A stretch of DNA of 64,000 nt from Deroplatys truncata (GCA_030765065.1 CM060989.1:57674001-57738000); one strand, 5' to 3'. Positions 60,101 through 63,280 are shown, counted from the stretch's first letter. Notes: a model not told the origin generated them from the sequence alone. Numbers and translations: made by a program.

Positions 60101-62511
60101 TTGGTGATTTGGTGCCGGTGCTTTTATAAAAACGTGATATACGGGAAAACGTGTTAATGAGGAATATGTTAACGGGATTCCACTGCATTGAGTTGATTTG
60201 TAACACAGCATCACTTACTTTATGTTGAATTGGAAAATATCTTTCTGTAGCTAATTGCTCTCATCATCAGTTCCTGATCGACTGCTGGCATATTTCCTCA
60301 TGGTGGTTGGATAGGTCTCTGCTTAAGTATTTGCCTGGCTATTTCAAAATTGAAAACTGGTTCCTATTCTTCCAAATGTAAATGTTTTCTCAAACTTAAG
60401 TCCTGTTTTCCCTGAAATGTTTTTTAGTATTTTCCGATTTCTATTTATTGTGTGATGGTCTATTCAGAAGTGCCAAACTACTGCTGATTTATCTTCCTGC
60501 TTTTGCTTTATGTTCCTGATGTGTTCTTTTGTTCTTGTTTTTATGTTTCTTATAGTTATCCTGAAGTAGATTTTTACTTTCTCTACTACGTATAGTAAGT
60601 AGGGGAAGTATTGTATTCCACCCAAGAATTTGATACCGAGATTTCACCGGAAATATATGTTTTGAGAACCCCTGAATCCAAAAAAAGCATTTTTGGAAAC
60701 ATGTCCATGTGTGTGTCTGTCTGTGAACAGCATAATTCAGAAACGAACAGTCGGATAAACACCAAACTTGGTATTTAGGTTCAGTATCTTCCAGAGATGC
60801 GACACGAAGGTTTTCAAGAAAATCCCCCCATCCCAGATTACCCTTTACATGGAACATTTTTCGAAAATTTTAATCTTCTCAAAAATGGCTAATGATATTG
60901 ATTAAAATATCATATGTTTAAGATATTTTCATAACAAATAAAATGTATATCTTGAATTTTCTGGGAATGTCTCCAAAAGTATTCTTCATTGTGAACAGGT
61001 TTTGCATGACTGGTAAACCATAAGAGATAGACAAAATTTTACTACACAAAAAATGTAGATCACGTTAAAATACACAATTTATGTCATATACATTTTAGTT
61101 GTTGAGTGAACTATTTTCGAGATATTGCTTGTTATTCCCTTAAATTTTTGAATACTTATTTTCTCAAATGGGAATTCGTTATTCATTTTTTTGTCTTGGA
61201 TATGCAAAGAGTATTAATCTGTGGCAAAGAGAATGGTGCTGCACCTAGCAACCAGCTATTAAGAGATATGTATGTGCTTAAAGGCTGCCGTATTTCTATA
61301 TTGCCCTTGTAAATATATATTCCCCTTACATCTACAAGAAAATTAGCAATAAGATAGTCTGCAAATGTTTATCTTGATTAACATGAAGTAGATGGAGAAT
61401 AAGTGTTTGTAAAAATAGTTTGTACAAGAGTAGAGAAAGTCATGTGAGTGTAACACATCAGATTTTTTTCACAGTCATTGCAGCTGATCTGGTATGTTTC
61501 TGGTTTGTTCTCCTGTGGGATATCATCTTTTAATTTAGAATTTAATTTGTTCTTGTTAGAGTAACTATCTTTTGGGATCAAAATGATGTTTTGCCATTTG
61601 AAGATCCTCTGGAGTTTGTAGAAAGCTGTTAGGTAGTATGTGAATTTCTTGAAAATCTTTTATTCTTTTTCATTTGGGATGAGTGTACTGACCTCTTTTA
61701 CCCTCTTTCTGTTCCTGGCTCTGTTTATTTCTTATGCACTGTTTCTATCTGGAATCCATTTTCTGTAGCTATGTCTATTACGTTGTTTAGTTCACATTCA
61801 TGTTCCTCTTTGTTGATGGGGACATTAATTGATCTGTATGCAAGACATGAGTACCCAGTAGTCAACAGTGAGCTAAGAACAAACAATTTAATAAAGGGAT
61901 GGCATCACTGTTATCACTTAATGGTAGCAAAGCATCACGCTTTGCTCTACACTCTCATTGCAGAGCTACAAAAGGAGCAAAATGATGTTTACATCATGGT
62001 AGCAGAGGTGGGTGTTGGTCACAGAGTTCTTGAAAAATTGTGAAGGAGTTATATTGCTGTGAATAACTGACTACAGAGAATTGCATGATACAAACAGTAT
62101 AAAGAAAATAACCAAATTATAGAGTACCCCACCACTTGTGTAAACAATTTCACATTGTGAAATTTCACCTGTAAACAATTTTCATTAAAATTAAAGTACT
62201 GATGTATTAAAATTAAACCTGTGAAAGAACTTTTAAAAATTAAAATAGTTACAATAGTTTACTTTTTGACCTTCAAAGTATTGCCCAAAGAATGCAATAA
62301 CTTTTGCACAAAAAGTATCCATCCCCCTCCATTTTTTGGTCCAGTTTTAAAACATTTATCGTTATTTTGTTTTACTGTTAGTGAGTGATGTTTGTGTTTG
62401 AATTTTAAATTCCATCATAAATAATGCTAAACATCTCTTCTTCAGATACAGAAATGGATGCTGGAGTTGGCCTCAGAAATTGCTGAGCGTGCAGCCAAAG
62501 ATTTGTCAGAT
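21054..62511 (+). CDS. POLH: DNA polymerase eta (Y-family translesion polymerase), 5' part of a split gene
   Basis: Joining exons 21054-21181, 26945-27079, 33805-34004, 39829-39998, 44414-44637, 49361-49484 and 62446-62511 gives one open frame of 349 residues with matching phases and GT/AG borders. Pol eta inserts bases opposite UV photoproducts at stalled forks in the nucleus. Visible residues: D10 in LVDMDCF and D113/E114 in ASIDEAY (human D13, D115, E116, metal ligands), Q35 in AVVQY and Y49/R52/R58 in NYEARKFGVTR (human Q38, Y52, R55, R61, which hold the incoming nucleotide and lesion). KLACGLHKPNRQT and CKKFPGKQALAT favour eta over iota. The human protein is 713 residues; the little-finger end, zinc finger and PCNA motif must lie past 64000. 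Introns are 4.4-13 kb and filled with transposons. All exons look intact. Confidence 0.96.
21373..22773 (-). mobile_element. Tc1-like element (1.40 kb) in POLH intron 1
   Basis: The ends are CACTGCCGTTTGTGAAAATT and, inverted, CAATGCCATTTGTGAAAATT, each next to a TA (21371-21372 and 22774-22775). It encodes a Tc1 transposase on the minus strand. Terminal repeats agree over about 40 bp. Confidence 0.95.
21484..22672 (-). pseudogene. Tc1 transposase (long frame plus shifted C-terminus)
   Basis: A 287-residue minus-strand frame (22672-21809) holds the paired-like HTH region (GRMIALREAGLSYRDIW, ARRWSTATGVNLSASTVYR) and the DDE start: WQNVVFSDKYSFNVSSDGR with the first aspartate, then GVMVWGAI. 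The rest is in other frames: the second aspartate region near 21805, then ARSPDMSPIKHVWNMVGRHL near 21680-21740. In Tc1 enzymes (DD34E) this last motif reads PIEHVW; here the catalytic glutamate codon is lysine (GAA to AAA). With the frameshift near 21815 this is clearly inactive. Confidence 0.92.
22911..23262 (+). mobile_element. tRNA-derived SINE, family S2, in POLH intron 1
   Basis: The head carries an RNA polymerase III A box (TGGCTGAGTGGTTAGA) and B box (GGGTTCAATTC) about 45 bp apart, as in tRNA genes of the Leu/Ser type. It is followed by about 270 bp of unrelated body and an A-rich tail (GAAGAAGAATAAA). It is not a tRNA gene: the sequence after the B box does not close an acceptor stem. 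Confidence 0.85.
23273..23805. repeat. Repeat D, left 530 bp
   Basis: It begins ACTTTCTCTGCCACC directly after the SINE tail and follows repeat D through the TTTCACCAGAAATACATGTTT and AAAATACCATATGTTTAAGA words, then stops near 23805. The right 350 bp of the unit are absent. Confidence 0.75.
23940..25450 (-). pseudogene. LINE 3' end: RNase H domain and zinc knuckle
   Basis: On the minus strand, upstream to downstream: QNNLLRIITGAVKTTPI (the RT-RNase H linker), then RNase H with LQIYTDGSLINKKNAGAG (first aspartate), DGELIAIKAALQNI (glutamate), LSYSKSAIDGI (the usual SDS aspartate replaced), and LQWIPAHVGFLGNEHTDQLA (H and last D). After it comes a C-terminal CCHC-like motif, CTLCEEDVILNKQHLARC. 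This order is that of LINEs with an RNase H, such as the Jockey/R1/I group. RNase H removes the RNA template after first-strand synthesis. Stops and frameshifts break it (for example near 24400 and 24190). The 5' part is missing. Confidence 0.85.
25794..26405 (-). pseudogene. Penelope-like element, linker and GIY-YIG endonuclease (minus strand)
   Basis: The minus strand reads NNGYNKTAIDKKIAKFKWQK, FTYHPGTFHKFKKIFMKH, then the endonuclease KAGIYKINCSDCNKVYIGK, TKRN, and further on MRCIKYKQMDKSPVSHHFW and FDLPPPNPFKKQ. It is a close relative of the copies at 16260 and 27340. The copy ends at about 26405, where it is joined tail-to-head to a plus-strand PLE terminus. It is a fossil. Confidence 0.88.
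26406..26610 (+). mobile_element. PLE 3' terminus (plus strand)
   Basis: CACGGGCCAGTCGGATTAG corresponds to the stretch downstream of the endonuclease at 17140. It is followed by CTGAGGA (26494-26500), a GGAAA/TTTCC hairpin, GAAAC (26520-26524) and the GTAAACTTAAGTGATGTTAG terminal words, ending TCGACTCACCTTGAAATAAA. It lies in opposite orientation to the endonuclease fragment it touches. Confidence 0.8.
26945..27079 (+). CDS. POLH: POLH coding exon 2 (fingers)
   Basis: Acceptor ATTTCAG at 26944, donor GTAAGT at 27080. It codes for IIAVNYEARKFGVTRGLRG through SERGKADISK, completing codon 43 and ending two bases into codon 88. It carries Y49, R52 and R58, the finger residues that contact the incoming triphosphate. 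Confidence 0.95.
27340..27905 (+). mobile_element. Penelope-like element, second family, internally deleted
   Basis: A terminal repeat (GAAGGTTGTTACACTACATC, with CTGACGA-hairpin-GAAAC on the minus strand at 27425-27394) runs directly into a GIY-YIG endonuclease tail: VCNDCNLAYIGRTKRNLEIR, MRCFTKNRQ, SAVEHHFWSSNHEITPN, FELPPPSSLWRF. The RT is missing. It is a fossil. Confidence 0.85.
28090..28210 (-). other. Possible short acidic exon (unproven)
   Basis: On the minus strand a frame reads VIILESSSDSDMAAESSSED then LDLGVALLPEDCDQ and meets a good donor, GTAAGT, near 28096. Acidic serine-rich openings before a splice site occur in transposon genes such as Harbinger. No partner exon was found, so this is only a candidate. 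Confidence 0.2.
28885..29108 (-). repeat. Inverted PLE terminus matching 27345-27480
   Basis: Read on the minus strand it repeats the 27345 terminus (GAGAGAGTTGAAGGTTGTTACAC, TTTTCAACTGGTTTTGCCGG, TTATTGTCTGGGGAAT) and continues with words found at 27862 (CTACTGTCCATTCCAAACCA). On the plus strand it carries CTGATGA (29030-29036), a hairpin and GAAA (29057-29060). It lies about 1 kb right of the 27.3-kb element in the opposite direction. Confidence 0.8.
29150..30484 (-). pseudogene. Tc1/mariner-type transposase, split by a SINE
   Basis: Minus-strand segments in order: KKGDLMCASQKRKGKARSA, PKGKKQGNPQLATSHAQEMI (HTH region, near 30290-30190), then the middle of the catalytic domain with many stops, IYGANVNKVWLHQDKASSHT (second aspartate, near 29700-29750), CKFLENIERETAIHPIPLSD at 29620-29680, then after the SINE SVKSPDASLMDFYAFGLLK near 29275-29335 with the third acidic position. 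Insect relatives have this order. Several stops and frameshifts make it long dead. Confidence 0.75.
29346..29598 (+). mobile_element. SINE, family S3, with target-site duplication
   Basis: It has a tRNA-like head (ATGGTCTAGGGATACCATGC), a body with GGGAAGTAAAGCCGGTGGTC and GGCATGTAAAAGAACC, and a T-rich 3' end. It is flanked by direct repeats TTAACAGAGATGTCA (29331-29345) and TAAACAGGGATGTCA (29600-29614), which are the duplicated codons of the transposase it interrupts. The RNA polymerase III boxes are degenerate. Confidence 0.85.
30625..31363. mobile_element. TTAA-flanked MITE, copy 2 (~739 bp)
   Basis: It aligns end to end with 11722-12508: left end GGCTGGTTCACAATCA, right end TTGTGAACCAGCC followed by TTAA (31364-31367); the left flank is TAAA. 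The interior includes GAAACAGCCACTAGTGCTCT and TCTATCGAATTTTGACGTTG in both copies. No coding content. Confidence 0.87.
31368..31992. other. Non-coding stretch in POLH intron 2
   Basis: No protein remnant or repeat recognised. Confidence 0.4.
31993..33757 (-). mobile_element. PIF/Harbinger element with subterminal GGAAGTA/GGAGTAA motifs
   Basis: Inverted ends GGGCAGCATGCACCATGG and, at right, the reverse of GGGCAGCATGCATCA. Sub-terminal arrays of TTTACTTC/GGAGTAA and GGAAGTA words lie at 32020-32100 and 33605-33735. The minus strand near 33060-32900 reads SRFPHIVAAIDCMQVSILCP then NMQIICNVNMKIKNIVS. That is the HARBI1-type nuclease signature (P-x-VVGAIDCTH, then INVQ-VCD, with the first aspartate in IDC). 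The rest of the transposase is gone. Its right end lies about 47 bp from POLH exon 3. Confidence 0.78.
33805..34004 (+). CDS. POLH: POLH coding exon 3 (palm, catalytic DE)
   Basis: Acceptor TTGGTAG at 33804 has a weak pyrimidine tract (AAATTGTTGG) and the transposon end is close upstream. Donor GTATAT at 34005. It codes for YRDAGREVVDVLCQF, then ERASIDEAYLDIT with D113 and E114, the second pair of metal ligands, and a variable linker ending GDNSSNDE. Confidence 0.93.
34200..34480 (-). repeat. Interspersed repeat E (minus strand)
   Basis: The reverse complement contains TTGCCATCTACTGGAAGTAA, then AATAGAATCATT-like and AATAAATATTTTCTCC-like words in the same order as 41449-41600. No coding content recognised. 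Confidence 0.5.
34829..35400. repeat. Repeat D, left ~570 bp
   Basis: TTTCTCTAATACATGTAGC leads into AATAGGGGAAGTATTGCATT and follows repeat D to the TTTTTTTGTGGCATAAGC word, then diverges. The right third is absent, as in the 23273 copy. Confidence 0.7.
35733..35810 (+). repeat. Fragment of LTR-like repeat L2 leader
   Basis: ATATACGTAATAATATTTAC followed by GTAAGCTAAAAACC and CGCAAAG matches 54865-54930 of the L2 copy closely. Only this short segment is present. Confidence 0.6.
36252..37330 (-). pseudogene. pogo/Tigger transposase (CENP-B type HTH plus DDE)
   Basis: Minus strand, N to C: DIDQEVLDYVVELRNDGIVV and FKASQGWVTQFMQRKRLNLR (the CENP-B-type DNA-binding pair), then DVKVASSVLIKTTGAEKLCC and LADGEKLLPYVIFKRETVP (start of the DDE nuclease; first aspartate expected just upstream), and VPAIIPGGLTSVPQLLDVPI, the DDE end (PAGCTSLLQPLDV in relatives). 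It binds the TIRs and cuts at TA. A stop near 37255 and frameshifts near 37150 and 36720 kill it. Confidence 0.85.
37331..38272 (-). mobile_element. 5'-truncated LINE inside the Tigger element
   Basis: The minus strand encodes a LINE C-terminus: KLSEACGKKVWRRTQINSLL, SPNGVAQIELGRFGSKAKIV, LKYRYRIKELENNMLKQC, then a zinc knuckle in CPLCNRKYNNYWHLILEC (C-x2-C-x8-H-x4-C) and a basic end (LGLIRKRWLKNYRNKKK). The 3' end runs into TATCTATCTA-type short repeats at 37331, a usual LINE tail. The insertion sits right after the 11th codon or so of the Tigger transposase. Confidence 0.82.
38525..39379 (-). mobile_element. mariner element with internal deletion (855 bp)
   Basis: The right end TTTTTTGAACAGACCTCA is next to a TA; the left end is AGAGGTCCAGACATTTTT. 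The minus strand carries the N-terminal HTH (MAELEEQRVCIKFCVKLKKT, MMQEAYDDECLNHTRCYKW), then jumps near 38970-38940 to the second catalytic block (WLLHHDNAPAHSSLLVHDYC) and C-terminus. The region with the second HTH and first aspartate is deleted; full mariners are about 1.3 kb. Confidence 0.88.
39829..39998 (+). CDS. POLH: POLH coding exon 4 (palm)
   Basis: Acceptor AATCCAG at 39828, donor GTGAGT at 39999. It codes for EERQKGVQAWLNSIY through NTGFHCSAGIAHNK, residues 155-211. CSAGIAHNK equals the CSAGISHNK block in human pol eta. It ends in phase 0. Confidence 0.95.
40192..41442 (+). mobile_element. mariner element M2, copy 2 (1.25 kb)
   Basis: The left end TGAGGGCGAATTGGAAAGTAA follows TA. 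The right end GTTACTTTCCGATCCACCC is its inverted partner. The plus strand has NYVTKMVRMLLLSTCEEQ (N-terminus), ISYGAVYDIVHDTLKFHKV, VTGDESW-like sequence near 40770, LKVTPSAHKVHVTVFSDMNG, VKLLNDNARPHIVLLF (second aspartate) and LDFDLF-like third site near 41160. Relative to copy 1 (18546) about 75 bases of the N-terminal half, including the region encoding AILNDWHVQ, are missing near 40585. Several frameshifts. It lies in POLH intron 4 in sense orientation. Confidence 0.9.
41445..41600 (+). repeat. Interspersed repeat E (plus strand)
   Basis: TTGCCATCTACTGGAAGTAA and following words match the reverse complement of 34290-34480. It abuts the right end of the mariner. Confidence 0.5.
41601..42835. 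other. Non-coding stretch in POLH intron 4
   Basis: No coding remnant recognised. At 41840-41935 a few words (GGAAAAACTAAATATAATTTGGAAATCC, then TAAATCAGCTGTAGCAAATCATC) faintly resemble the PLE endonuclease C-terminus, too decayed to call firmly. Confidence 0.4.
42836..43881 (-). pseudogene. Tc1/mariner-group transposase (WSS-N-P type)
   Basis: Minus strand, N to C: MFSTAQRVFIYDSYVLNQPA (start at 43881), QVKVQFAERFPGVKVPGHT, RWRTALTEETLDDIGHCLEN (HTH), AFCEWSLNSAHNGEIDPYLI then FFTDEIWFDLQGYVCTQNN with the first aspartate, and after a gap LSPPNLIPCNFYLWGNLKHK and INPHTLEELKQNI at the C-terminus. The expected aspartate of the SPDLSPCDFYLWG motif reads asparagine here (PCNFYLW). Stops and frameshifts occur near 43575, 43200 and 43250. 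TIRs were not resolved. Confidence 0.85.
43885..44413. other. Non-coding stretch ahead of POLH exon 5
   Basis: No repeat or protein remnant recognised. It ends in the pyrimidine tract TCTTTTTTTTTAG used by exon 5. Confidence 0.45.
44414..44637 (+). CDS. POLH: POLH coding exon 5 (thumb)
   Basis: Acceptor T-tract-TAG at 44413, donor GTAAGT at 44638. It codes for ILSKLACGLHKPNRQT, then KKVRSMGGKFGDMVVEQLG and FSEKQLQQKFDEKAG, residues 212-285. The IRSLGGKLG block is the helix-hairpin-helix of the thumb that grips the primer-template. Confidence 0.96.
44985..47016. mobile_element. pogo-type non-autonomous element P1, copy A (hosts a solo LTR)
   Basis: The right end AACGAGATTCCACTG is followed by TA (47017-47018). 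Flanks 44985-45483 and 46459-47016 align with the flanks of the LTR element at 55044-60185 (GATCCGTGTTTCCATG, GTTGGTCAACTTGGATT, GACGGAGGAATGTTTAACTT, GGGAAAACGTGTTAATG). The left terminus is lost. CAGTGGAATC-type ends with a TA target suggest a pogo/Tigger derivative. No transposase. Confidence 0.72.
45484..46453 (+). mobile_element. Solo LTR, family L1, with 5-bp target duplication
   Basis: It starts TGATGCAGTAATTTG and ends CTCGCACAA, and is flanked by TCAAT on both sides (45479-45483 and 46454-46458). It contains a CCAAT box (TTAGCCAATAG), a TATA box (GGGTATAAAAGCC) near 45858 and an AATAAA signal near 46150. Loss of the body by recombination between the two LTRs is the usual explanation. 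It is a fossil. Confidence 0.87.
47019..49360. other. Non-coding stretch in POLH intron 5
   Basis: No coding remnant, TIR pair or repeat shared with the rest of the window was found across 2.3 kb. It ends with the ATTTTTGCAG acceptor of exon 6. Confidence 0.45.
49361..49484 (+). CDS. POLH: POLH coding exon 6 (start of little finger)
   Basis: Acceptor TTTTGCAG at 49360, donor GTACAT at 49485. It codes for TWLYNIARGIDNEPVTPR and KSIGCCKKFPGKQALATKSE, residues 286-327. The SIGCSKNFPGKTAL block opens the little finger in pol eta. Confidence 0.96.
49701..51816. mobile_element. pogo-type element P2 hosting a mariner
   Basis: The left end CAGTAAAGCCTTGATTAATCC and the right end GGTTAATCAAGGTTCTACTG form an inverted pair; TA follows the right end. 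Without the mariner (49888-51147) it is about 0.85 kb with no coding content. The CAGTAGAACCTTGATTAA-type terminus is typical of pogo/Tigger relatives. The right 170 bp are duplicated again at 52121-52288. Confidence 0.78.
49888..51147 (+). mobile_element. mariner element M5 (1.26 kb)
   Basis: Ends ATATTTTGAGCC (left, after CAAGAGCGACT) and GGCTCAAAATAT (right), each bounded by TA. The plus-strand pieces read APSFATVKCWYN (as HLAMKLHPLPL in another frame), YCEIETTLGISSTSLYKNC (HTH), CVDWCTTILKK, KIVTGDKSWIYAYEPEHKQQ with the first catalytic site (expected GDESW; glutamate here lysine), DNASTHT-like second site near 50795 and the C-terminus KCYNKWFECMQRCIDHKGEY. Stops near 50385 and frameshifts near 50200 and 50880 kill it. 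Confidence 0.9.
51644..52030. repeat. Local direct duplication, copy 1
   Basis: This segment recurs at 52121-52508, offset 477 bp, with almost no differences apart from one fewer CACCCCTTCACCC unit in copy 2. It covers the right end of the P2 element and single-copy-looking flank and runs into the PLE terminus. Confidence 0.92.
52008..52120 (-). repeat. PLE terminus with palindromic tail
   Basis: TTTAAAGGTGAGTCGGAATTG through CTTAACATGTTTCGGGAAAC to CATCCTCAGAAG, matching 15405, 26530 (inverted) and 52540 (inverted). Minus strand: CTGAGGA (52096-52090), hairpin, GAAAC (52072-52068). It ends in the near-palindrome TTAATTCGACTGGTCGAATT. Confidence 0.85.
52121..52508. repeat. Local direct duplication, copy 2
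   Basis: See copy 1. It ends inside the PLE terminus after TTACACTAACATC, where an inverted PLE terminus takes over via AATTAACTTCTGTCGACCAG. Confidence 0.92.
52509..52635 (+). repeat. Inverted PLE terminus
   Basis: GTCGACCAGTCGAATTAACTT, then CTGAGGA (52542-52548), a GGGAA/TTCCC hairpin, GAAAC (52567-52571), CTTAAGTGATGTTAGTG and CCGACTCACCTTTAAATAAA. With the fragment ending at 52508 it forms a large inverted repeat. Confidence 0.87.
52640..53950. other. Non-coding stretch in POLH intron 6
   Basis: A+T-rich, with no coding remnant recognised. A short pair of words (CATCTGGCCTAATGG and CATTTGGCCTACTG near 53630-53690) is locally repeated. Confidence 0.4.
53955..54990 (+). mobile_element. 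LTR-like repeat, family L2, copy 2 (uninterrupted)
   Basis: AACAGCCCACCTTG, TAGCCAATCAACAG, TGGACTAGAATTAGCCAATA and GCAGCCGAGGCAG run in the same order as the split copy at 13152-16185. After them come about four units of the type CAAAGTGGCG-xxx-CAAC-TGGGGCT (near 54765, 54822, 54917 and 54977), each resembling a retroelement primer-binding site. No coding part. It is a fossil. Confidence 0.65.
55487..56442 (+). repeat. 5' LTR of the L1 element
   Basis: It starts TGATACGGTAATTTG and ends CATCCGTTGCAA. It contains TTAGCCAATAG (CCAAT box), a TATA box at about 55854-55862 and CAATAAAAGATT (polyadenylation signal) near 56140. Minus-strand open frames inside it recur in the 3' LTR simply because the LTRs are alike. 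Confidence 0.92.
55854..55862 (+). promoter_or_regulatory. LTR TATA box
   Basis: GGGAGTATATAAGCC, about 50 bp downstream of a CCAAT box in the U3 region. The same site appears in the 3' LTR near 58925 and, as TATAAAA, in the solo LTR at 45858. Promoter activity is inferred. Confidence 0.6.
56445..56462 (+). other. Primer-binding site, tRNA-Lys type
   Basis: TGGCGCCCAACGTGGGGC lies two bases after the 5' LTR. It matches the site complementary to the 3' end of tRNA-Lys1,2 that primes reverse transcription in several retroelements and retroviruses. Confidence 0.85.
56783..57826 (+). CDS. Gag-like coiled-coil protein of the LTR element (347 residues)
   Basis: The only protein of the 55.5-59.5 kb LTR element. 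Residues 1-50 are polar and low in complexity. Residues about 55-270 are a highly charged stretch rich in E, K and R with repeated short cores such as LREELREDL and LREDIKKDHRKS, predicted to be a long coiled coil. The last 60 residues (QIKMIAEELKMTIVKRCIVQ onward) look folded, with one motif YEYKRLFMNKNLK. There is no zinc knuckle and no protease site. Position after the primer-binding site and the coiled-coil N-terminus suggest Gag, which packages element RNA, but I do not recognise a defined Gag domain. It could also be an unrelated accessory protein. The open frame is unbroken. Confidence 0.6.
   Translation: MATSNTEEIMMEGDSVTVSCNVIQVTKKSSNNIILEGGNVSAGSENIIAGNINSDTSMIMEMLKKLNENMEKNKRELREELREDLSKSITDQLREDMQKNCRETREYISKKLDQSLEELREDIKKDHRKSIEDIGRSNEILERKVDQSSGEIEKKVMKLDSSMPEMRDENEEVIASEIGEITKKMLDMSMEIDNKESEVNTKSEVNVECTELGNPVSNISSEIREIKEVRNVDVNQAQVNFRGEISEIQKKSEMQRKKLYQNVQNENSSPVQFSTDLSEYSQIKMIAEELKMTIVKRCIVQETVDCFQMLSCDEISYEYKRLFMNKNLKVRIRLRVMFSHTQFDPGG
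58556..59511 (+). repeat. 3' LTR of the L1 element
   Basis: It is preceded by the purine-rich AGTGGGGCATA, a likely polypurine tract. It matches the 5' LTR over its full length with about a dozen substitutions. It is followed directly by P1 sequence (TTTTTGGCGTATTCAATATG). Confidence 0.92.
60190..61790 (-). mobile_element. Penelope-like element, third family, split by repeat D
   Basis: Minus strand: KLKDDIPQENKPETYQISCN and CNDCEK (GIY-YIG start, 61465-61570), then the D repeat, then TIRNIKTRTKEHIRNIKQKQ and SAVVWHF (GIY-YIG middle, 60450-60560), and a terminus with CTGATGATGAGAGCAATTAG (from 60272) and GAAA near 60244. The D insertion falls inside the endonuclease. It abuts the end of P1 copy B. 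It is a fossil. Confidence 0.8.
60576..61460. repeat. Repeat D, copy at 60.6 kb (full length, inside a PLE)
   Basis: It starts ACTTTCTCTACTACG and ends GTGTAACACATCA. GATTTTT lies on both sides (60569-60575 and 61461-61467), either a 7-bp target duplication or shared T tract. It is close to copy 1 (3733-4620) in sequence, so both are young. It interrupts the PLE endonuclease. Confidence 0.85.
61800..62000 (+). pseudogene. MULE-type transposase fragment
   Basis: The plus strand reads YPVVNSELRTNNLIKGWHHC, then MVAKHHALLYTLIAELQKEQ. The pattern R-TNN-x-x-EGWH, followed after about 12 residues by HP-x-x-W/Y-x-FI-x-x-L-x-x-EQ, is found just after the catalytic domain in MULE/FLYWCH-type transposases of insects. 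Here the usual E of EGWH is K. Only this piece is present. Confidence 0.6.
62045..62445. other. Non-coding stretch before POLH exon 7
   Basis: No coding remnant. It ends in the acceptor CTCTTCTTCAG. Confidence 0.45.
62446..62511 (+). CDS. POLH: POLH coding exon 7 (little finger)
   Basis: Acceptor CTTCTTCAG at 62445, donor GTAAGT at 62512. It codes for IQKWMLELASEIAERAAKD and LSD, 22 residues in phase 0, equal to the QVQWWLLQLAQELEERLTKD block of human pol eta. The next exon is outside the window. Confidence 0.94.
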
Positions 62512-62529
62512 GTAAGTACAATGTGTTTC

Positions 62530-63280
62530 TGGCCACTCATTTTTAGCAATGGAGTCAAAGGGAAAGATGAGTGTGAGGAATTTATTTTTGCAAACAAAAA
62601 TGGTCAGAGTGCCATAAACTATATGTTGTATTCTTTAAGTCTTGATAGATATACAGAAAACTTTGAGGTTATGAATATGATATGTATGAATAATCACTTT
62701 CCATTTAGAATAGAGCTTAAAATACTGGAGGATAGTAGTAGTGAAAAAGATTATGGGTTAGATATCCAATGGGATCTCTATAAATGAAAAAAATGGTCAA
62801 GCTGAGTTGTCTTACGTGAAATCAAAACAAGAAAGGAAATGGTTAGGGAAAAACAATTTTATGGGACTATTGGAAAAAAAAAGCATTTAGGAAAGCTTTT
62901 CTAGCATTGTGGAAGCTGATAAAAGAGCAGGAAACAGTATGAAAGTTACTGAGAGGAGATTTAAAAGAACTGACAGTTGGTATGACAATGAATACAGAGA
63001 AAGTTTAAAAAAAAAAAAAAAAAAAAAAAAGGGTACAGAGAGAGTTACTGCGTTGGAGACAAACAGGAGATAAATTACATAGAGAAAACTGCTGTGCAGA
63101 AAGATGGGGATACAGATGTTTATTAGATGCAATGAAGGCAAAAGCTAGCCAGAAGTTAAACAAGGCAGCAAAGAAGAATGATGATAAAACAATCTAGGTG
63201 ATGGTAAGCAAAATGCACAAAAGAAATGGGGGAGATAATGTATCACCAATAACATGGTGCACATTTTATAAGGGCCTTCT
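62530..63280 (+). pseudogene. LINE fragment: end of endonuclease and start of linker
   Basis: The plus strand reads VKGKDECEEFIFANKNGQSA, INYMLYSLSLDRYTENFEV and NNHFPFRIELKIL, the C-terminal part of an APE-type endonuclease (YTF-x-SVIDY-x-L and SDHFPI in relatives; the catalytic SDH is NNH here). Then comes DSWYDNEYRESLKKK and, in another frame, LLRWRQTGDKLHRENYCAER and WCTFYKGLLG, the linker before the RT. A long A run (63008-63030) lies within. It starts less than 20 bp past the POLH donor. The RT itself is absent. Confidence 0.75.

Larger units (their letters stand above)
55044..60185. mobile_element. pogo-type non-autonomous element P1, copy B (hosts an LTR element)
   Basis: The left end CAGTAGAATCTTGTTAGCAC follows TA (55042-55043); the right end GTTAACGGGATTCCACTG is its inverted partner, followed by CA. 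Flanks 55044-55486 and 59512-60185 align with copy A. Removing the LTR element leaves about 1.1 kb with no transposase. Confidence 0.82.
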
